A stretch of DNA of 64,000 bases from Isoetes taiwanensis (Eukaryota; Streptophyta; Lycopodiopsida; Isoetales; Isoetaceae): NCBI GenBank assembly GCA_021234155.1, contig JAJEKV010000004.1, positions 21,059,619-21,123,618 on the forward strand. Direction: 5' to 3'. A model generated the notes under the pieces. It had not been told where the DNA came from. It did not search any database and was given only the letters and a program-made list of their open reading frames with translations. Shown here one piece after another: positions 9,338 through 21,263 of the stretch. The position numbers and the translations under genes were made by a program. Positions within the stretch are counted from its first letter, which is position 1. Every line of letters begins with the position of its first letter.

Positions 9338-12044
9338 TTACAATAACCCCTCCATCTCAACTTGCTTCCAGCTCTTCTTCATTTCCTTGTCCTTCCTGTT
9401 CCCAAGCTCTATCAAAGGCTTGAGCCTTGCCAAACTATTTCCACACTTCTCTTCAATTGCCAAGGTGGGGAGAGTTGTTATGGCTATCATGTTGGTGCCC
9501 CCAACATCATTCATTCTCTCTAGCCTAGTGTCGAGTTGTCTCATAAGAGAATCAGTAGCAACAAGCATGCTAGGATCTTTTTCTGCCCTTGACACCACTC
9601 TAGCAATTACTTCCTGTAAGGATGCACGAGTCTTATCCAAGTTAAACCTTCTCTCCATTTGGGAGAGAGACTCCTCTCCCAAGCATACAATGTCGGCCAC
9701 ATCTTCACATGGGTTTCCCTCCCCAAGAACTATCTCCTCACATGGCCTCAACTTGTCCATGCCCCCAGCAATTGTCCCATATTGGGACTCAAGCACATGT
9801 AAAAGATCCTGATCTCTGTAGTTGCCCAGCAATTGCATAACCTTAACCTGGTGTTTACACAAGTTGCCCTTGGCTCCCCAAGGGCGATCCACAAGATGCC
9901 CAATTCTTGTGTGCCCCGTTCACAAAGTAAGGACCTAGCCCTAGAGTACGTTCGCTTTGCACTTCTGCCTCACCTTCCTCGAAGTTGGTGAATGTGACTT
10001 GTAATCAGCAATCTTCCTTGCACCTCGTATGGCGCACTCTATTATCTCCTCCTGGGATGTGTTTACTACAAAGCCTGCTTCCTTCATGGACCTACAATAC
10101 AAAGGAATCATATAAACACAAAGGCTAGAGAGAAGGATTAGATGTGTAGGAACTATACCTGATGTATGTCATGTGTGTCTCCACGTTATTGGTTAGGATG
10201 TAGAGCAGCCAATCAATCCTCCTTCCTTGAAGTGCACGTTTAGAAATGCCCAGGCGCCTCTTCAAGGCACAATGCCATGCCTCTATGGCAGCATTTGTCT
10301 CTTGGTTAGAGTGAGGGTACATCCTTGTAGCCAACACCCATTGACAAATGTTTTTAGTCCACTTCTTACTCATGTAGGCTGCCAAATTTTAGGTATTGAG
10401 GATACTTCCTCACTAACTCTTCCAATTTCCTGGTGGCCTCTTTCCTCACAGCTTCCCTGTACTCTTCCCCATACTCATTGTCTCCAAGAGGGCCTTCTGT
10501 CCTGTACATAATGTAACCAAGCTCCATGAACAACTCGTTTCGATCCACCTTGTTCTTCACATTCTTACGCAACCATTTAATCCATGCCCTCCTCACGTGC
10601 CAAATGCATATTTGCACGGGTACATTAGGGAAAACCTACAGAAATAACCAAGGTTAGTACATATGGAATCACAACCAAGGATTAAGTTTCAACAACTTAC
10701 ATTCTTTACAGCCTTTATCTCAGCATGGGCATCATTCGTAATGATGCAAGAAGGTTGCCATTCAGGATCATCTTGGCATAAGGATTCCTTTAGTGCTTGC
10801 ATCCACTTTGTTATAGCTCCACTCTCTTGAGAATTGGTTAGAACGTAAGCCAATGGCAAACCATTGGAATACTCATCAAAGGCGATGAGTGTGAAAAGAT
10901 AGAACCTGCACCAACATACATACCCAATAAATCAATGTACAAATTGAAGGTTCAAGAAAAATCATACCTCTTGTCATTTGTTTTGAAAGTAGAGTCCATG
11001 GCTCCATTCCTACCAAATCTCAACATGGATTCCCTTTGGATTGGAGTCATAACTCCTAACTGAAACAAGTCTCCTTGCTCATAGATGAACACCGAATTTT
11101 GGTGTTGTTGAACCCACATATAGATGCTAGTTGGAAGATCATCATGCAGCTTCCATGTGTTACGAACAACTCCCTTCTCAACATTGTATACGTCCCGAAT
11201 TTTGAGCACATCATCCCTACACATGCCTTCAGTTCCATGCACATCACGCTTCAATCTCCATCTCTCTTCATGCATGTTCATGACACTACGTGGAGTGTGC
11301 CATTGCACAAGCTTTTCTCGGACCCAATCCTTCAATTCTTGTGAGATCCAGGGTGCTAACTTGAACTTAATCACTTGTCGAGGGTCAATGGACTTACCAT
11401 GGCAAGGCAAACCTTGGATATTCTTGTGATCAAACCCATAATAAGTGATATGTGAAAATTCTGGAAGGAGATAGAGTTGCCTGATTGTGAAATGGCACTG
11501 GCAGCCCCTACGTACACCCTCTCCCTTCTGAACCCTTTTGGTCCATCCTCAACCACATGAGTGTTTGCTGTCATGTCTTGAGGTATGAACACCAATATCT
11601 GTATTATGCAAATACAAGTTAATGTAGACCTAAGTGTAATTCTAAAACAGCCACTTCAAATGAATCAAAATAACTTCAAGCAAACACAATAACTTCTTGG
11701 TTCACTCAATGATGATTTCCAATTAAAAACACATGAATCTAACAATGTCTATACCTCTTGAAGGTCAAATAGGAATCTTTGTAGGGTCTTTTTAACACTC
11801 TCTCAGCCTCGGAGCTCCGGAGATAGAAGTTGCAAGGTGCTTGGGAATTCTTCTGCTCCCCAAGAATAAAATCTTGAACCCGGTTGGTGTGGATGTAGCA
11901 GGTCCACAGCAGCATCCGCCCACCCCCTTGAATAATAGGTACCTGATGCTCTTCAGAATACCAATGGAGATTGCCATGATCAAACAACCCATTTGGAGGT
12001 GATTCGGGCTGTATTTCAGCCCTTAGCTGTAGAAAAATACTCAA
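9338..12044 (-). pseudogene. MULE (Mutator-like) transposase with introns, broken
   Basis: Exons run right to left. The N-terminal part is at 12044-11745 and 11595-11420. The DDE domain starts at about 11410-10960 with MDSTFKTNDKRY (first Asp), then LTNSQE and IITNDAHAEIKAVKN (second Asp). A donor GTAAGT lies at 10696-10701. The next exon begins VFPNVPVQICIWHVRRAW, typical of MULE DDE domains, and TNAAIEAWHCALKRR gives the catalytic Glu. A SWIM-like finger follows near 9880 (GNLCKHQVKV), but the preceding CxC is lost. A one-base frameshift near 10386 and stops near 9915-9950 disable it. MULE transposases cut and paste DNA at long TIRs and leave 8-11-bp duplications; I did not find the TIRs. 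Confidence 0.85.
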
Positions 12045-12202
12045 AATATAAATGGGAATGCATGTCTCTTCATTGAAATGACTTAGTAATCGATTACCTC
12101 TTCTCTCTTCTCCTCTAGTTCGTCCATGCCTGCGGCATTCCGCTCCTCTACCAGGCTACTTCGACATGCAGCAGAGAGAAACCAGAGAAACAACGTACTC
12201 AG

Positions 12203-13075
12203 GAGTGATCCCGGAGGATGGTCTCAGAACCTCCACGTGTCCTCATTCGGTGGTGGCCGGGGTGCATGGGCCTGGCAAGTTCAAACCCGACCGCTGGGTG
12301 GGTCTACGCTTCAATCTCCAACGCCCATACGCTTTTCATATACCGCCTCGGAATCACTGTGCAATCAACGCGGCTGATCCCGGAGGTGAATCGAACGGCT
12401 GATAACCGCCGCCATAATTGCCAGGCGCGGGCCACATCGGCCAGGTCAGCCCCGGACGTGATCCCGGAGGATGGGATCACGGCCCTGCCATGGATGTGAT
12501 CCCGGAGGTGGGGATCACCACGGCCGATATCGGGAGAGGATATCGACCAGGCCCTCGTGATCCCGGAGGAGGGGATCACCCAGCGTGATCCCGGAGGAGG
12601 GGATCTACGGCTGATAACCGTCGCCGCTAACGGCGTGTGCACGCGGGCCACATCGCCAGGTCAGCCCCGGACCTGGGATCCCGGAGGGCGGGATCACCCA
12701 ATTACAGCGTGGCGGACATCGTGGCATATCGGGCAGGTCAGCGTCCGTGGCGGATAACGGGGGGTCGTGGGGGGCGTGATCCCGGAGGATGGGATCACGG
12801 GATCACGGCCCTGCCATGGATGTGATCCTGAAGGTGGGGATCACCACGGCCGATATCGGGAGAGGATATCGCCCAGGCCCTCGTGATCCCGGAGGAGGGG
12901 ATCACCGAGCGTGATCCCGGAGGAGGGGATCTCTGCGGACGGCGGAGATTCGACGGGGTTTCGGACGGCCCGGATCGACCTGACAGGTACCTGCATGTGT
13001 CAGTACGGAAAAACGGGGGTCTCCGAACGGATCCCGTCGAGAACGCCTGGGGATTCCGGAGGAGGGGATCTCTAG
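12203..13075. repeat. GC-rich array of GTGATCCC...GGGATCAC palindromes
   Basis: About a dozen copies of a 23-bp hairpin, GTGATCCCGGAGG followed by GGGGATCAC or a variant, are spaced irregularly. A longer unit (12470-12610) is repeated at 12790-12930. GC content is far above the surroundings. Open frames here on both strands come from the palindromes and are not genes. The array lies just upstream of the MULE start (minus) and about 25 bp before a TATA-like box pointing right at 13099-13108. Confidence 0.85.
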
Positions 13076-13098
13076 CTCCGGGATCCCCGAATCCAGGG

Positions 13099-13108
13099 TA
13101 TATATATC
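13099..13108 (+). promoter_or_regulatory. TATA-like box after the palindrome array
   Basis: GGGTATATATATC follows the GATCCC palindrome array directly. It could be a core promoter reading rightward, but no convincing coding region follows, so the role is uncertain. Confidence 0.35.
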
Positions 13109-14563
13109 TTGAGCCATAAACTAGGAGCTCTTCATGTAGCAATTAGCAGGTAGGTGTTGTAACCCGATCCTTTAGATTTCATTCAGATTGGGAGATATAC
13201 AAATCGCAAGAGAGCAAAAATCAGGTGAGAACTAGACTGAATACTCGAACTATAGTTCATTGCAGCCAGTTTATCTATTTGTTGTTAAAAGGCCAAACGT
13301 TATTAGATTCGTGCTTATTCCAGAATCTGGTAACCGTGCAGTATATCCAACACTTTGAGGAATTTAAGGGTTGCTCCAATGCGGTGGAAATGCATAGCAT
13401 TTTATTGAGGAACGCCAACAACGTCACAACAGTAAGAAATTGTCAAATTCACAGCCTTAACACAGGGAGTTTTGAATATGAGCATTAAGCAGAGAGGACG
13501 TTGGATCGGTTCAATCTATCTCAATGGCAGGTAACACTAACATGTTTCCTTCCTGACTCAATGGCAAGTTGCAAATAGAAATTGCGATGCATAAAACAAA
13601 TTCTACTACTCTGTAATTTGGCCGTTGGTGTTGTAGCTGCAGCATGCGTAATGATCTCTCTTGATTTCTTGGCAAAGCACCATCGTGAACAGAAATTGTA
13701 TCTGGATTAATTTTTATCAATATACACGAAGTGCATTTGTCGATGGCATGCTGCAAATCCTGGACCAATTTGGTTGCTTCGTATATCAACCTTCATCCAT
13801 AGATTATCATCAACCGTTTTTATAAGAAAAGAATGTTTAATTCACATTAGATAATAGATAACTATATCAATAAAAGATTTAGGTCTCTCCATTTGAACAT
13901 GACCGAGGGTCTATCACAACTGTAGCTACTTATTCTATATTTGTGTGTCAGTTGTTGCTTCACCATGTATGTTGACAGAAGAACATGAGGAAGTAGGTCA
14001 TTGTTCAGAGGCATGGCTTCATTATCATGCTGCTGGGCCTTCAAAGATTTTCGATTTGTTAGTGTGCCTCAGTTTGGCCACTTTCTAATTGTTTCTGTTG
14101 CAAAGCAGCGGCTTGTCATGTTATGATTAGGCCATTCTTTACCTGTCTTAAATAGCTTTTAACAAACTCTTGGGAATTGGTGATGGACCAGAGTCCTGCT
14201 TGCATGTCCATCTACACCTGTTTTGGTGTACTGGTTGAACGTTTGTGACCTAAGTGCTTCTACCACCAGATGCCATGATTGGGGCTGAAATCATAATGTC
14301 TAATCATGGAGGTTTGAACTATGGCTTCCTGATCCAGGCGACATCCTCTCTTTAATTGTTATTTATCCATTGGTGTATGATGGGCAGAATTTCGTGACAG
14401 TAAAGGAATAGCAATAGGAATACTAAGTTCATGACATACTAAGGATGCAATAGGAATCCCCGTTAACATGCCACAGCAAAGTAGACACAGTATTTCCTTG
14501 TTCAAAGACCTTTTTATATGTGTTAACAAAATACATCCAGCAGATGTTAGATTATAAGTTAGA
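13109..14563. other. no recognisable gene
   Basis: Only short open frames without motifs. I see no terminal repeats or RNA genes. Confidence 0.5.
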
Positions 14564-14905
14564 TGGCCCTTTCGTAAGGGCAAAAAGTCCGGCAAAAAGG
14601 CTCGAAAGGGCCCTTGGGGATCTATACAAAGGTGACGAATTGTGAAGCCCATTAATAAAAGGACGAGCTCCATTTTCTGGAAAAAAACTGTAAGTAGGGT
14701 TTGTTTGTTTGCTTACGTGAAATCGATCAGCCAGAATTGCCGGAATGGAGAAAGAGGCGATGGAGATGAAGAATCTGAACAAGCTGTATGGAGCAGTGTA
14801 TCCAAAGCTGCTCAAGAGTTATGATTTAGTGAAGGCGATAGGGGGAGGTGGGCAAGCGACAGTGTTTCTGAGCCAAAACAGGAGCAGCAGAAAGGAATAT
14901 ATATA
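14564..14905 (+). pseudogene. truncated 5' copy of the Ser/Thr kinase gene
   Basis: Nearly identical to 17650-17975. It contains the promoter-proximal segment (CCCATTAATAAAAGGACGAG), the ATG at 14745 and about 50 codons up to SRKE, including the Gly loop GGGGQATV. It then breaks into TATATATATATG and unrelated sequence. A 12-bp insertion (TCCGGCAAAAAG) distinguishes it from the intact copy. It lacks all catalytic motifs, so it is a dead duplicate. Confidence 0.9.
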
Positions 14906-15387
14906 TATGATTCATATTGGGGCCTTTATTCATGGCTTTAGGCATGTGGCATTATTTGTTTTCTGACATCACCACACATTTTCCACTCTAACCTGAACCC
15001 GACCTTGGCACCTTCGCTCTCCTATTCTTATTCCCAACCATTTCACAGATCTTATGAACCTCTTTGCTCTGGACTTCTTTTTGATGTTGACCTTATTTTC
15101 TTCTTGACATTGCTCTGAGATTGATCATTATATTGGTGATTCATGCATCTGGTAATCTTAGAGAAGTTGTTTTCGTGTTCTTGACGTTCTTTTTTATGGT
15201 TTTACATTGATGCTTATCTTTCTCTAGATGTCGCGTTTTTTTATGGACCGTTTTTTGTTGGGTGGTGCTGTTTAGTTCCACTGTGATGGTGACGCTCATT
15301 TCTATTTATCATGTTTAATGATGTTGTAAATAACATTGTCTAGCATTATTTGCAATGCATATTTCTTTTTACATGATTGTTATCCAC

Positions 15388-15662
15388 CCGTTGGGTGACG
15401 CTTTTTTCCACCATAGGGGTGATGCTATCTCCACCTGCGGGTGATGCTGTTTATTTCCACCTTGAGGGTGACACATATTTCTTTTTACGTAATTGTTTTC
15501 CACCCGTTGGGTGATGCATAATTGTTTTCCACCCGTTGGGTGATGCTATATCCACCTACGGGTGATGCTGTTTATTTCCACCTCGAGGGTGACGCATATT
15601 TCTTTCTACGTAATTGTTTTCCACCCACTGGGTGATGCTGTTCTCCACCCTATTAGGTGATG
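15388..15662. repeat. array of CCACCCGTTGGGTG-type hairpins
   Basis: The motif TCCACCCGTTGGGTGAYGC and its variants CCACCTGCGGGTGATGC, CCACCTTGAGGGTGACGC and CCACCCACTGGGTGATGC occur at least eight times. Each is a short inverted repeat (CCACCC / GGGTG) with a 2-4 nt loop. Longer blocks containing TGATGCTGTTTATTTCCACC are duplicated. Confidence 0.8.
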
Positions 15663-15686
15663 CTCTCTTTTTATGCTACATGTTGG

Positions 15687-16345
15687 ATTTTCTCTAACCA
15701 TTCACGGGTGTTCTTTCGAGTTCTTTGTGTTGCTTGCAGGTTTTACGCCATCGGCTTATAGTTGAGGAAGTTCTCTGGTAGTCGGCCGGTTTTGTGTCTC
15801 TTGCGAGTCCTTTCCCAGAATAGCATCGATCCGAGCCATCGGATCGCCATTCTGGGAAGGGACGAGCTACTATATAAGGCTATTTCCTCTTTCGGACCGG
15901 TTATCGACGTCTTCTCACAGCAGCTCTTCTTCTATTCTCGTTGCTTCCCTCCCTTCCCGCTGCTGCGTGGGGCATGAGTTTGCTTTCTCTAACCATTCAC
16001 GGGTGTTTTAGGGGTTTTTTGTGTTGCTTGCAGGCTTCTACCGTCTTCTGGGGTCCTGCTATATTTTGTGTTCGCCATCAACTCATCTCCTTCGGTTTTC
16101 CAGGTAACACATTCAAGGTTGTTGGCGACCATTTCTCATTAGGGTTTTCCTCGAAACCCAAAAGGGCGGGGTTTTTGATCCCGATGAGAAGTTGTCGCTA
16201 TTATCCTTCTATATTGCATGTGCACATTTCTTTTTACGGGGTAGTCCGATATTGTTCCTATGGTCGGCTACCCCTCTCTATTCTTCGAAACATTGTATAC
16301 TGCTCGGCCGGTTTTGTGTCTCTTGCGAGTCCTTTCCCAGAATCG
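15687..16345. repeat. two interleaved pairs of direct repeats
   Basis: Pair 1: TTTCTCTAACCATTCACGGG and the following TTGTGTTGCTTGCAGG occur at about 15690-15742 and 15976-16035. Pair 2: CGGCCGGTTTTGTGTCTCTT and the following GCGAGTCCTTTCCCAGAAT occur at about 15782-15821 and 16304-16343. The order 1-2-1-2 suggests a duplicated terminal unit (possibly a small LTR-type or TRIM element) with divergent sequence between. Confidence 0.7.
15809..15881 (+). promoter_or_regulatory. nested inverted repeat followed by TATA box
   Basis: Outer arms TTTCCCAGAAT (about 15811) and ATTCTGGGAAGG (about 15850) enclose inner arms GATCCG and CGGATC. About 10 bp later comes CTACTATATAAGGC, a good plant TATA box pointing right. 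A pyrimidine-rich stretch and an ATG (15974) follow. This looks like a core promoter with a strong hairpin immediately upstream, but the downstream reading frame is not recognisable. Confidence 0.5.
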
Positions 16346-17649
16346 GCTTCTTTTCATTGAAGTCCTTGCAAAATTTCTGTTGCATTCACATCTACAGTGG
16401 CGGCATGCTAGGAGTTTTGAGCATGACTCCCCGTAGGTTCAAAATGTTGCATATAATTGGTCCCCTAGCACCTCTATCAATGTTTCTTTGGAGGTTAATA
16501 ATAACTCATAACCATGCAGTAGCCAATGGCATGCAATGTTCTTTTGTGTGTCATGCGTCCAAAATTTGCTTCTTTGTCTTTCTATAACTTGACTTTCTAT
16601 TTCTCTTTTAATGTCCTAGTTATCGACTTTCTATTTCTCTTTTGTCATTATTGTCTATTGTATGGGAAATGCGAGGTCTTGGTTTTCAAGATTCCAAGCT
16701 TGCAACTGTTCAAATGGAAGGGCATACGACTTTGGAATCATGTTTAACACCTGTCCTTATTAAACACAAGAGTGCTGAGAATGAAGTGGGTGAGTGTGTG
16801 AGTCTGAGAATGTATCCTAGGGGGGATGTTGCCAATGTGGTATGATGTTAAAAACTACTAGATTAAATTAAATTACTATCTTTAAATCTAAAATGTACGC
16901 TGTCATCAAGACTTTTAGCTCTTTTTTTGTGTATAAACAGCCTTGAGAGGTCTATAGAGTTTGCTACTAATACGAGGATTTTAAATTTCAATGCTTTACA
17001 TAAATGATAACACTGTGAAGATGTTTCAATATGATCGTCTTTGTATTCTAAACATTTTGGATCTATACATAGTTTATATTCTATAGATGTTCCATAGTTG
17101 GACTGACCTAGTCAACGTTTTGACCTAGATGAGAGAAGGCTAGATACCGACCTTTGCAAAAATCACGTACTGGCCTTTGCCCCCCTCGGACGGCTAGAGT
17201 CTTCTGGTATCGGGAGACGACTGGAGCAAAATCTGGAGATGGGTGTGGAATGCAAGTTTACAACTTCATGTGGATAATCCATAGATCACCTTCAATACAT
17301 CTATAATAACCGATAATTTTTCTAGTTAGTACTCTGCAACAACCTCAAATATTGAAGATTTGAGCATTTATTATTTCAAAGCATGAGAGGCAATTTGAGG
17401 CCATAGATTTGAAAGAAACAAAGAAGGCCAAAAATAATTTGTATCTGTTTTTGTGAAAAAAAAAAGAAAAAAGAAGGAAAGTTGAGGTTTCAAGCACTTA
17501 GTTGATGGAAACAAAGTCTCAAAAGCATAAAAGGTGATCTGAGGCTCTCATTTTACTCAATTCTACTCAGAAATTATATGTTTCAAACTTGCAGGATCAG
17601 GGGCACAAGAAATAAAATAAACATAGGGCGAAAATGTTTTTCAAGGTTG

Positions 17650-17821
17650 GGCATGGCCCGTTCGTAAGGGCAAAAAGGCTCGAAAGGGCCCTTCTGGATC
17701 TATACAAAGGTGACGAATTGGAAGCCCATTAATAAAAGGACGAGCTCCATTTTCTGGAAAAAAACTGTAAGTAGGGTTTGTTTGTTTATATACGTGAAAT
17801 CGATCAGCCAGAATTGCCGGA
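17650..17821 (+). promoter_or_regulatory. kinase gene promoter / 5' UTR
   Basis: Shared with the truncated copy at 14564-14744, so duplicated together with the gene. It contains an inverted pair (CCCGTTCGTAAGGGC, CGAAAGGGCCC) and a TATA-like TTAATAAAAGG at about 17728-17738, about 90 bp before the start codon. Confidence 0.5.
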
Positions 17822-18829
17822 ATGGAGAAAGAGGCGATGGAGATGAAGAATCTGAACAAGCTGTATGGAGCAGTGTATCCAAAGCTGCTCAAGAGTTATG
17901 ATTTAGTGAAGGTGATAGGGGGAGGTGGGCAAGCGACAGTGTATCTGAGCCAAAACAGGAGCAGCAGAAAGGAATTTGCTTGCAAAAGCGTGTCGATCGG
18001 AAGAGGAGGAGATGCAGAGGCGAAACAGGAGGAGGAGATTATGCGGAAGCTGGCGATCTGCCAAGGAGTGGTTCGTCTGGAGGAAGTGATCAGCGAAGAA
18101 GACGGCTCCTACGTGCATTTCATAATGGAGCTGTGCGACTGCAGCTTGAATTCTCGAATCAAATCCGAAGGCAGGCTGTCCAGCAACGAAGCAGCCCTGC
18201 TGCTCCGAAACCTGGCCTTGGTCATCAAGTATATGCACTCCAATGGCGTTGTCCATAGGGACCTCAAGCCTGCCAATATCCTCCTCCCGTCCCGCGCCCA
18301 ACCTTACAACGTTAAGGTTGCAGACTTTGGTATCTCAGCCTCCTTCTCCCACCCTGCCCCTTGCCTTACCGCGGTCGTCGGAACTCCCACCTACCTTGCT
18401 CCCGAGGTTGTCCACAAACGTTACTCCACTGAGGTTGACGTATGGGGCTTGGGCTTGATCCTCTATGAATGCCTTACTGGCTTGCCTTCCTTCCCCCATC
18501 TCAACATGTTTGCTATCTATCAAAAACATCGTCGCCGCGAAGACCTCGCGGCTTCAGAGCTCGTCTGGCCTGCTGGTGTTGTGTCCCATGAAGCAAAGAG
18601 CCTTGTCATGGCTATGTTGCAGCCCAACCCAAAGGACAGAATCAGTTTGCAGCAGATTCTTTCCCATCCCTGGGTTATCAAACATTGCTCCCCCATTGCA
18701 GTCGCATGTGAGAAGGGGCGCGCTATTTTGATGCCTATGTCTATGCTTCCTCCCACCAAATGCATCAAAACGAAATGGAGAATGGCAAGAAGTGAAGCCA
18801 TGTGCAATAGCATTTTAGTTGAAGAATGA
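17822..18829 (+). CDS. intronless Ser/Thr protein kinase
   Basis: An intact 335-residue kinase. The Gly loop is GGGGQATV (residues 33-40), the VAIK-type Lys is in FACK (55), HRDLKPAN at 145-152 holds catalytic Asp147, DFG is at 168-170, APE at 193-195, and DVWGLG anchors helix F Asp206. The domain fills residues 26-290 with only a short C-terminal tail. There are no EF hands and no transmembrane or signal sequence, so it should be soluble. It resembles the PEPC-kinase/CDPK-related group of plant kinases, but I cannot name an orthologue. It has no introns and its surroundings are duplicated (14564, 43187 and 46060), so it is either a retrocopy or part of a mobile or segmental repeat. Start chosen at the first ATG, shared with the truncated copy. 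It is the only clearly intact gene in the window. Confidence 0.92.
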   Translation: MEKEAMEMKNLNKLYGAVYPKLLKSYDLVKVIGGGGQATVYLSQNRSSRKEFACKSVSIGRGGDAEAKQEEEIMRKLAICQGVVRLEEVISEEDGSYVHFIMELCDCSLNSRIKSEGRLSSNEAALLLRNLALVIKYMHSNGVVHRDLKPANILLPSRAQPYNVKVADFGISASFSHPAPCLTAVVGTPTYLAPEVVHKRYSTEVDVWGLGLILYECLTGLPSFPHLNMFAIYQKHRRREDLAASELVWPAGVVSHEAKSLVMAMLQPNPKDRISLQQILSHPWVIKHCSPIAVACEKGRAILMPMSMLPPTKCIKTKWRMARSEAMCNSILVEE

Positions 18830-19460
18830 GCACAAGTGATGCATGTTGTGCATACTATTATGGCTACCACTAATGTTGCTCAAATGGAATAAGCACTCAT
18901 GTTGCTCAAATGGAAGGCGAGATGTGAAGACACGTGCAACTTCTTCTTATTTGATTGGTTTTATAGAATGAAGTCAAGTGAACATTCTATACATGTAAAA
19001 CTATCTCTACCTTTGAATTTCACAAGAGTTCTTTGTACAAAGGTTAATTTAACACCTTTCAAAGTATGAACGCATTAAATCTATACTATTGTATTTTTTG
19101 GAGTTGTGAGCTTTTTTCTTTTGTGTCTACCATTCTTTAATATGCCCAAGCATGTTCGTTATCATGCCCAAGCATGAAGGGAGAGCTTTGGTTAATGGGA
19201 AATTTTATCATATGGTCATTAGAATTCTTGTTCAAAACATGCTCCAGTAGCTAGAATTGTCATATGGCACATGATGGTTCCATTAGAGTTCTTATTTAAA
19301 ACATGTGTCATTGGCTTTCAAAAGGTATTTGAAGCAATGTGCCTAAATGACATTCAAATTACGTGGTGTAAATCACTAGATGCATAGCCCCTAGAGCTAG
19401 ACACAAATACCAATAGTTATCTTTAAATTTGATGCATTTCCAATATGGCATCAACGTGGC
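18830..19460 (+). other. kinase 3' flank, repeated at 46.1-46.8 kb
   Basis: Closely similar to 46130-46780, sharing CATGTTGCTCAAATGGAA-type repeats, ATGCCCAAGCATG repeats and the segment around ATTTTATCATATGGTCATTA. The similarity shows that kinase duplications extend over 600 bp past the stop codon. No coding frame. Confidence 0.75.
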
Positions 19461-21263
19461 AGCTAGTGAAGCACCCAATGTAGCATAAATAATCCAACAC
19501 CTCCAATGGAGAATTCCTTGCTGCTATTTCCAATTTTCTTTTGTTCTATAAATGATAAGTGCCTTTCTAGTGTAATATAAATACACATAAAAAAATTGGA
19601 TTGGTCATTTGAGAAGGTTGAAAATGCTATTCTGCCAACAGAACAATCTGATGCCCTTCTAGATTCTTTAGAGTACTCGAGTTGCATCTTGCTATAGAGT
19701 TGCTATAGAGTTATGGTGAAAGAGGAATCAAATGCAATTTGCATCTATAAGCTTTGTAATCTACAGATTCCTATTGGACATAGACATGCATTTCTTTTGC
19801 AGCCTATAGAGAAAGGAATAAAAATTAATATCTAATGCACCACGCCAAATTCTAGCCAATCACATTAAGTGTGGGCAATAGTAACTCAACAGCCTAAAAA
19901 CTAATAGCCTGTGTAGTACGGTATCCTGCAGTAAACATAAAGTCACTCTAGTTCATGCCTCTTTTGATGAACACAAAATGTTATAGAATCTTACCTATAG
20001 CAGGCATAGGATGCAGCAGCAGACATGATGCTCCACAATGTACATTTGTAATTTCTTATAAATCAGTCCACTAAAAGAAATGGTCTACTGATACTGTGTA
20101 TTGTCTAAAATCTAAGCTAGGCATTTAGGTAGCATCAAATGCAAGCTATGATAGAATGATGAATCCATTTTTTTTATATCTTTATACATTTATTGCAGCA
20201 TGCACACAATGTATTCTCCGTGCCTTCTCTTGCAGCTGGAACGTATTCAAAGTAGATAGATGGCACATTATGCATATATGCATACCTTATAAAGTTAGAG
20301 TTCTCTCAGCATATCACAACTTGATCAATAGAATTGCATAATGCATTTTTATGGCTCAACATTTTTTTTTTTGGCGTAGTTAGCAGGAGCTCCAACTCGA
20401 CATGCATGACGACCTTTTCTGCGAGTAAGTGTTGGCATAAGCAAATCCAAAGTAGAAATTATCTGAAAGTAGCATATGTTCTGGCAATGTATTTGCTGGA
20501 AAATGTTGAAAATGCTAGGATGCATTTTCTGTGGTGTAAAGGTATATATGGATGGCAAATATTCCCAGCCTCAACTTCATCCTTCTCTTGTCTAGCTCCA
20601 AAGGTTTCTGAGCCATATATTCTGTGCTTTGCAATTCGAGATAAAGGTGTTTCCTCTCCGTGGACGATAAAATCATATTCTATTCTATTCTATTCTTATC
20701 GAATTGTTTCCAATGAAAGGAAAATGTAGAATTTGGAACAAATATTTGACTGTTAGGCAATACCATTGTATTTGCTATTTGGAACACCTGCGAGCTAGGA
20801 CTTGGGCCATACAATCTACTATACAATACACATTCTGCACCTTGATGTAAGTGAATATAACAATGCTAAGAGTGATAGTGCAACCTAGAAAGGATTAATT
20901 AAGCAGACTGTGTAATCAAGCTTAGCCTTCACAAAAAGAGATACATATCTGTAAGAATGGTTGCAAGTGGATGTTTGGGAGCCATCTGAAATGGAGCATG
21001 CACTCTAGATGTCTTGGTTCAAGATGCTCCTAGAAAATTGTTTTGCCACTGGTCTTCAACCGCGCATTCTTGAAGGCCTAACTTTGTCAAATTTATGCAA
21101 CGAATCAAATCAACTATGTATAAGATAACCTTCTGCTTTGATTTTAATCAAAGCAGAAGACCGGCAATTGAGACCTTTTGTATGAACAATTCTTAGTTTA
21201 AAGATGATCCGAGAGTAGAAGCTTTAAATTTGTCAGGAAGGGAAACAACTATGCAAGCAAGAA
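19461..21263. other. no recognisable gene
   Basis: AT-rich, with short open frames lacking motifs. The only identified element is a 46-bp LINE 3' end at 20655-20700. Confidence 0.5.
20655..20700 (+). mobile_element. 46-bp LINE 3' end (extreme 5' truncation)
   Basis: Identical over 46 bp to the last 46 bp of the LINE at 56079-57702. It begins TCTCCGTGGACGATAAAATC and ends in the TATTC-repeat tail and TTATC. Upstream sequence is unrelated. This is what a severely 5'-truncated insertion of the same LINE family leaves. A possible GTTTCC duplication flanks it (20648-20653 and 20706-20711). Confidence 0.75.

Larger units (their letters stand above)
14906..17649. other. sequence between kinase copies, repeat-rich
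   Basis: This stretch separates the truncated and intact kinase copies. It contains a CCACCCGTTGGGTG hairpin array, a hairpin-plus-TATA promoter-like unit and two pairs of direct repeats (separate entries). No protein-coding gene is recognisable. The open frame 16192-16587 has no motif. Confidence 0.5.

Noticed and set aside
12126-13142. Several 60-115 codon frames on both strands
   Set aside because: They are a by-product of the GC-rich palindromic array and have repetitive, symmetric translations.
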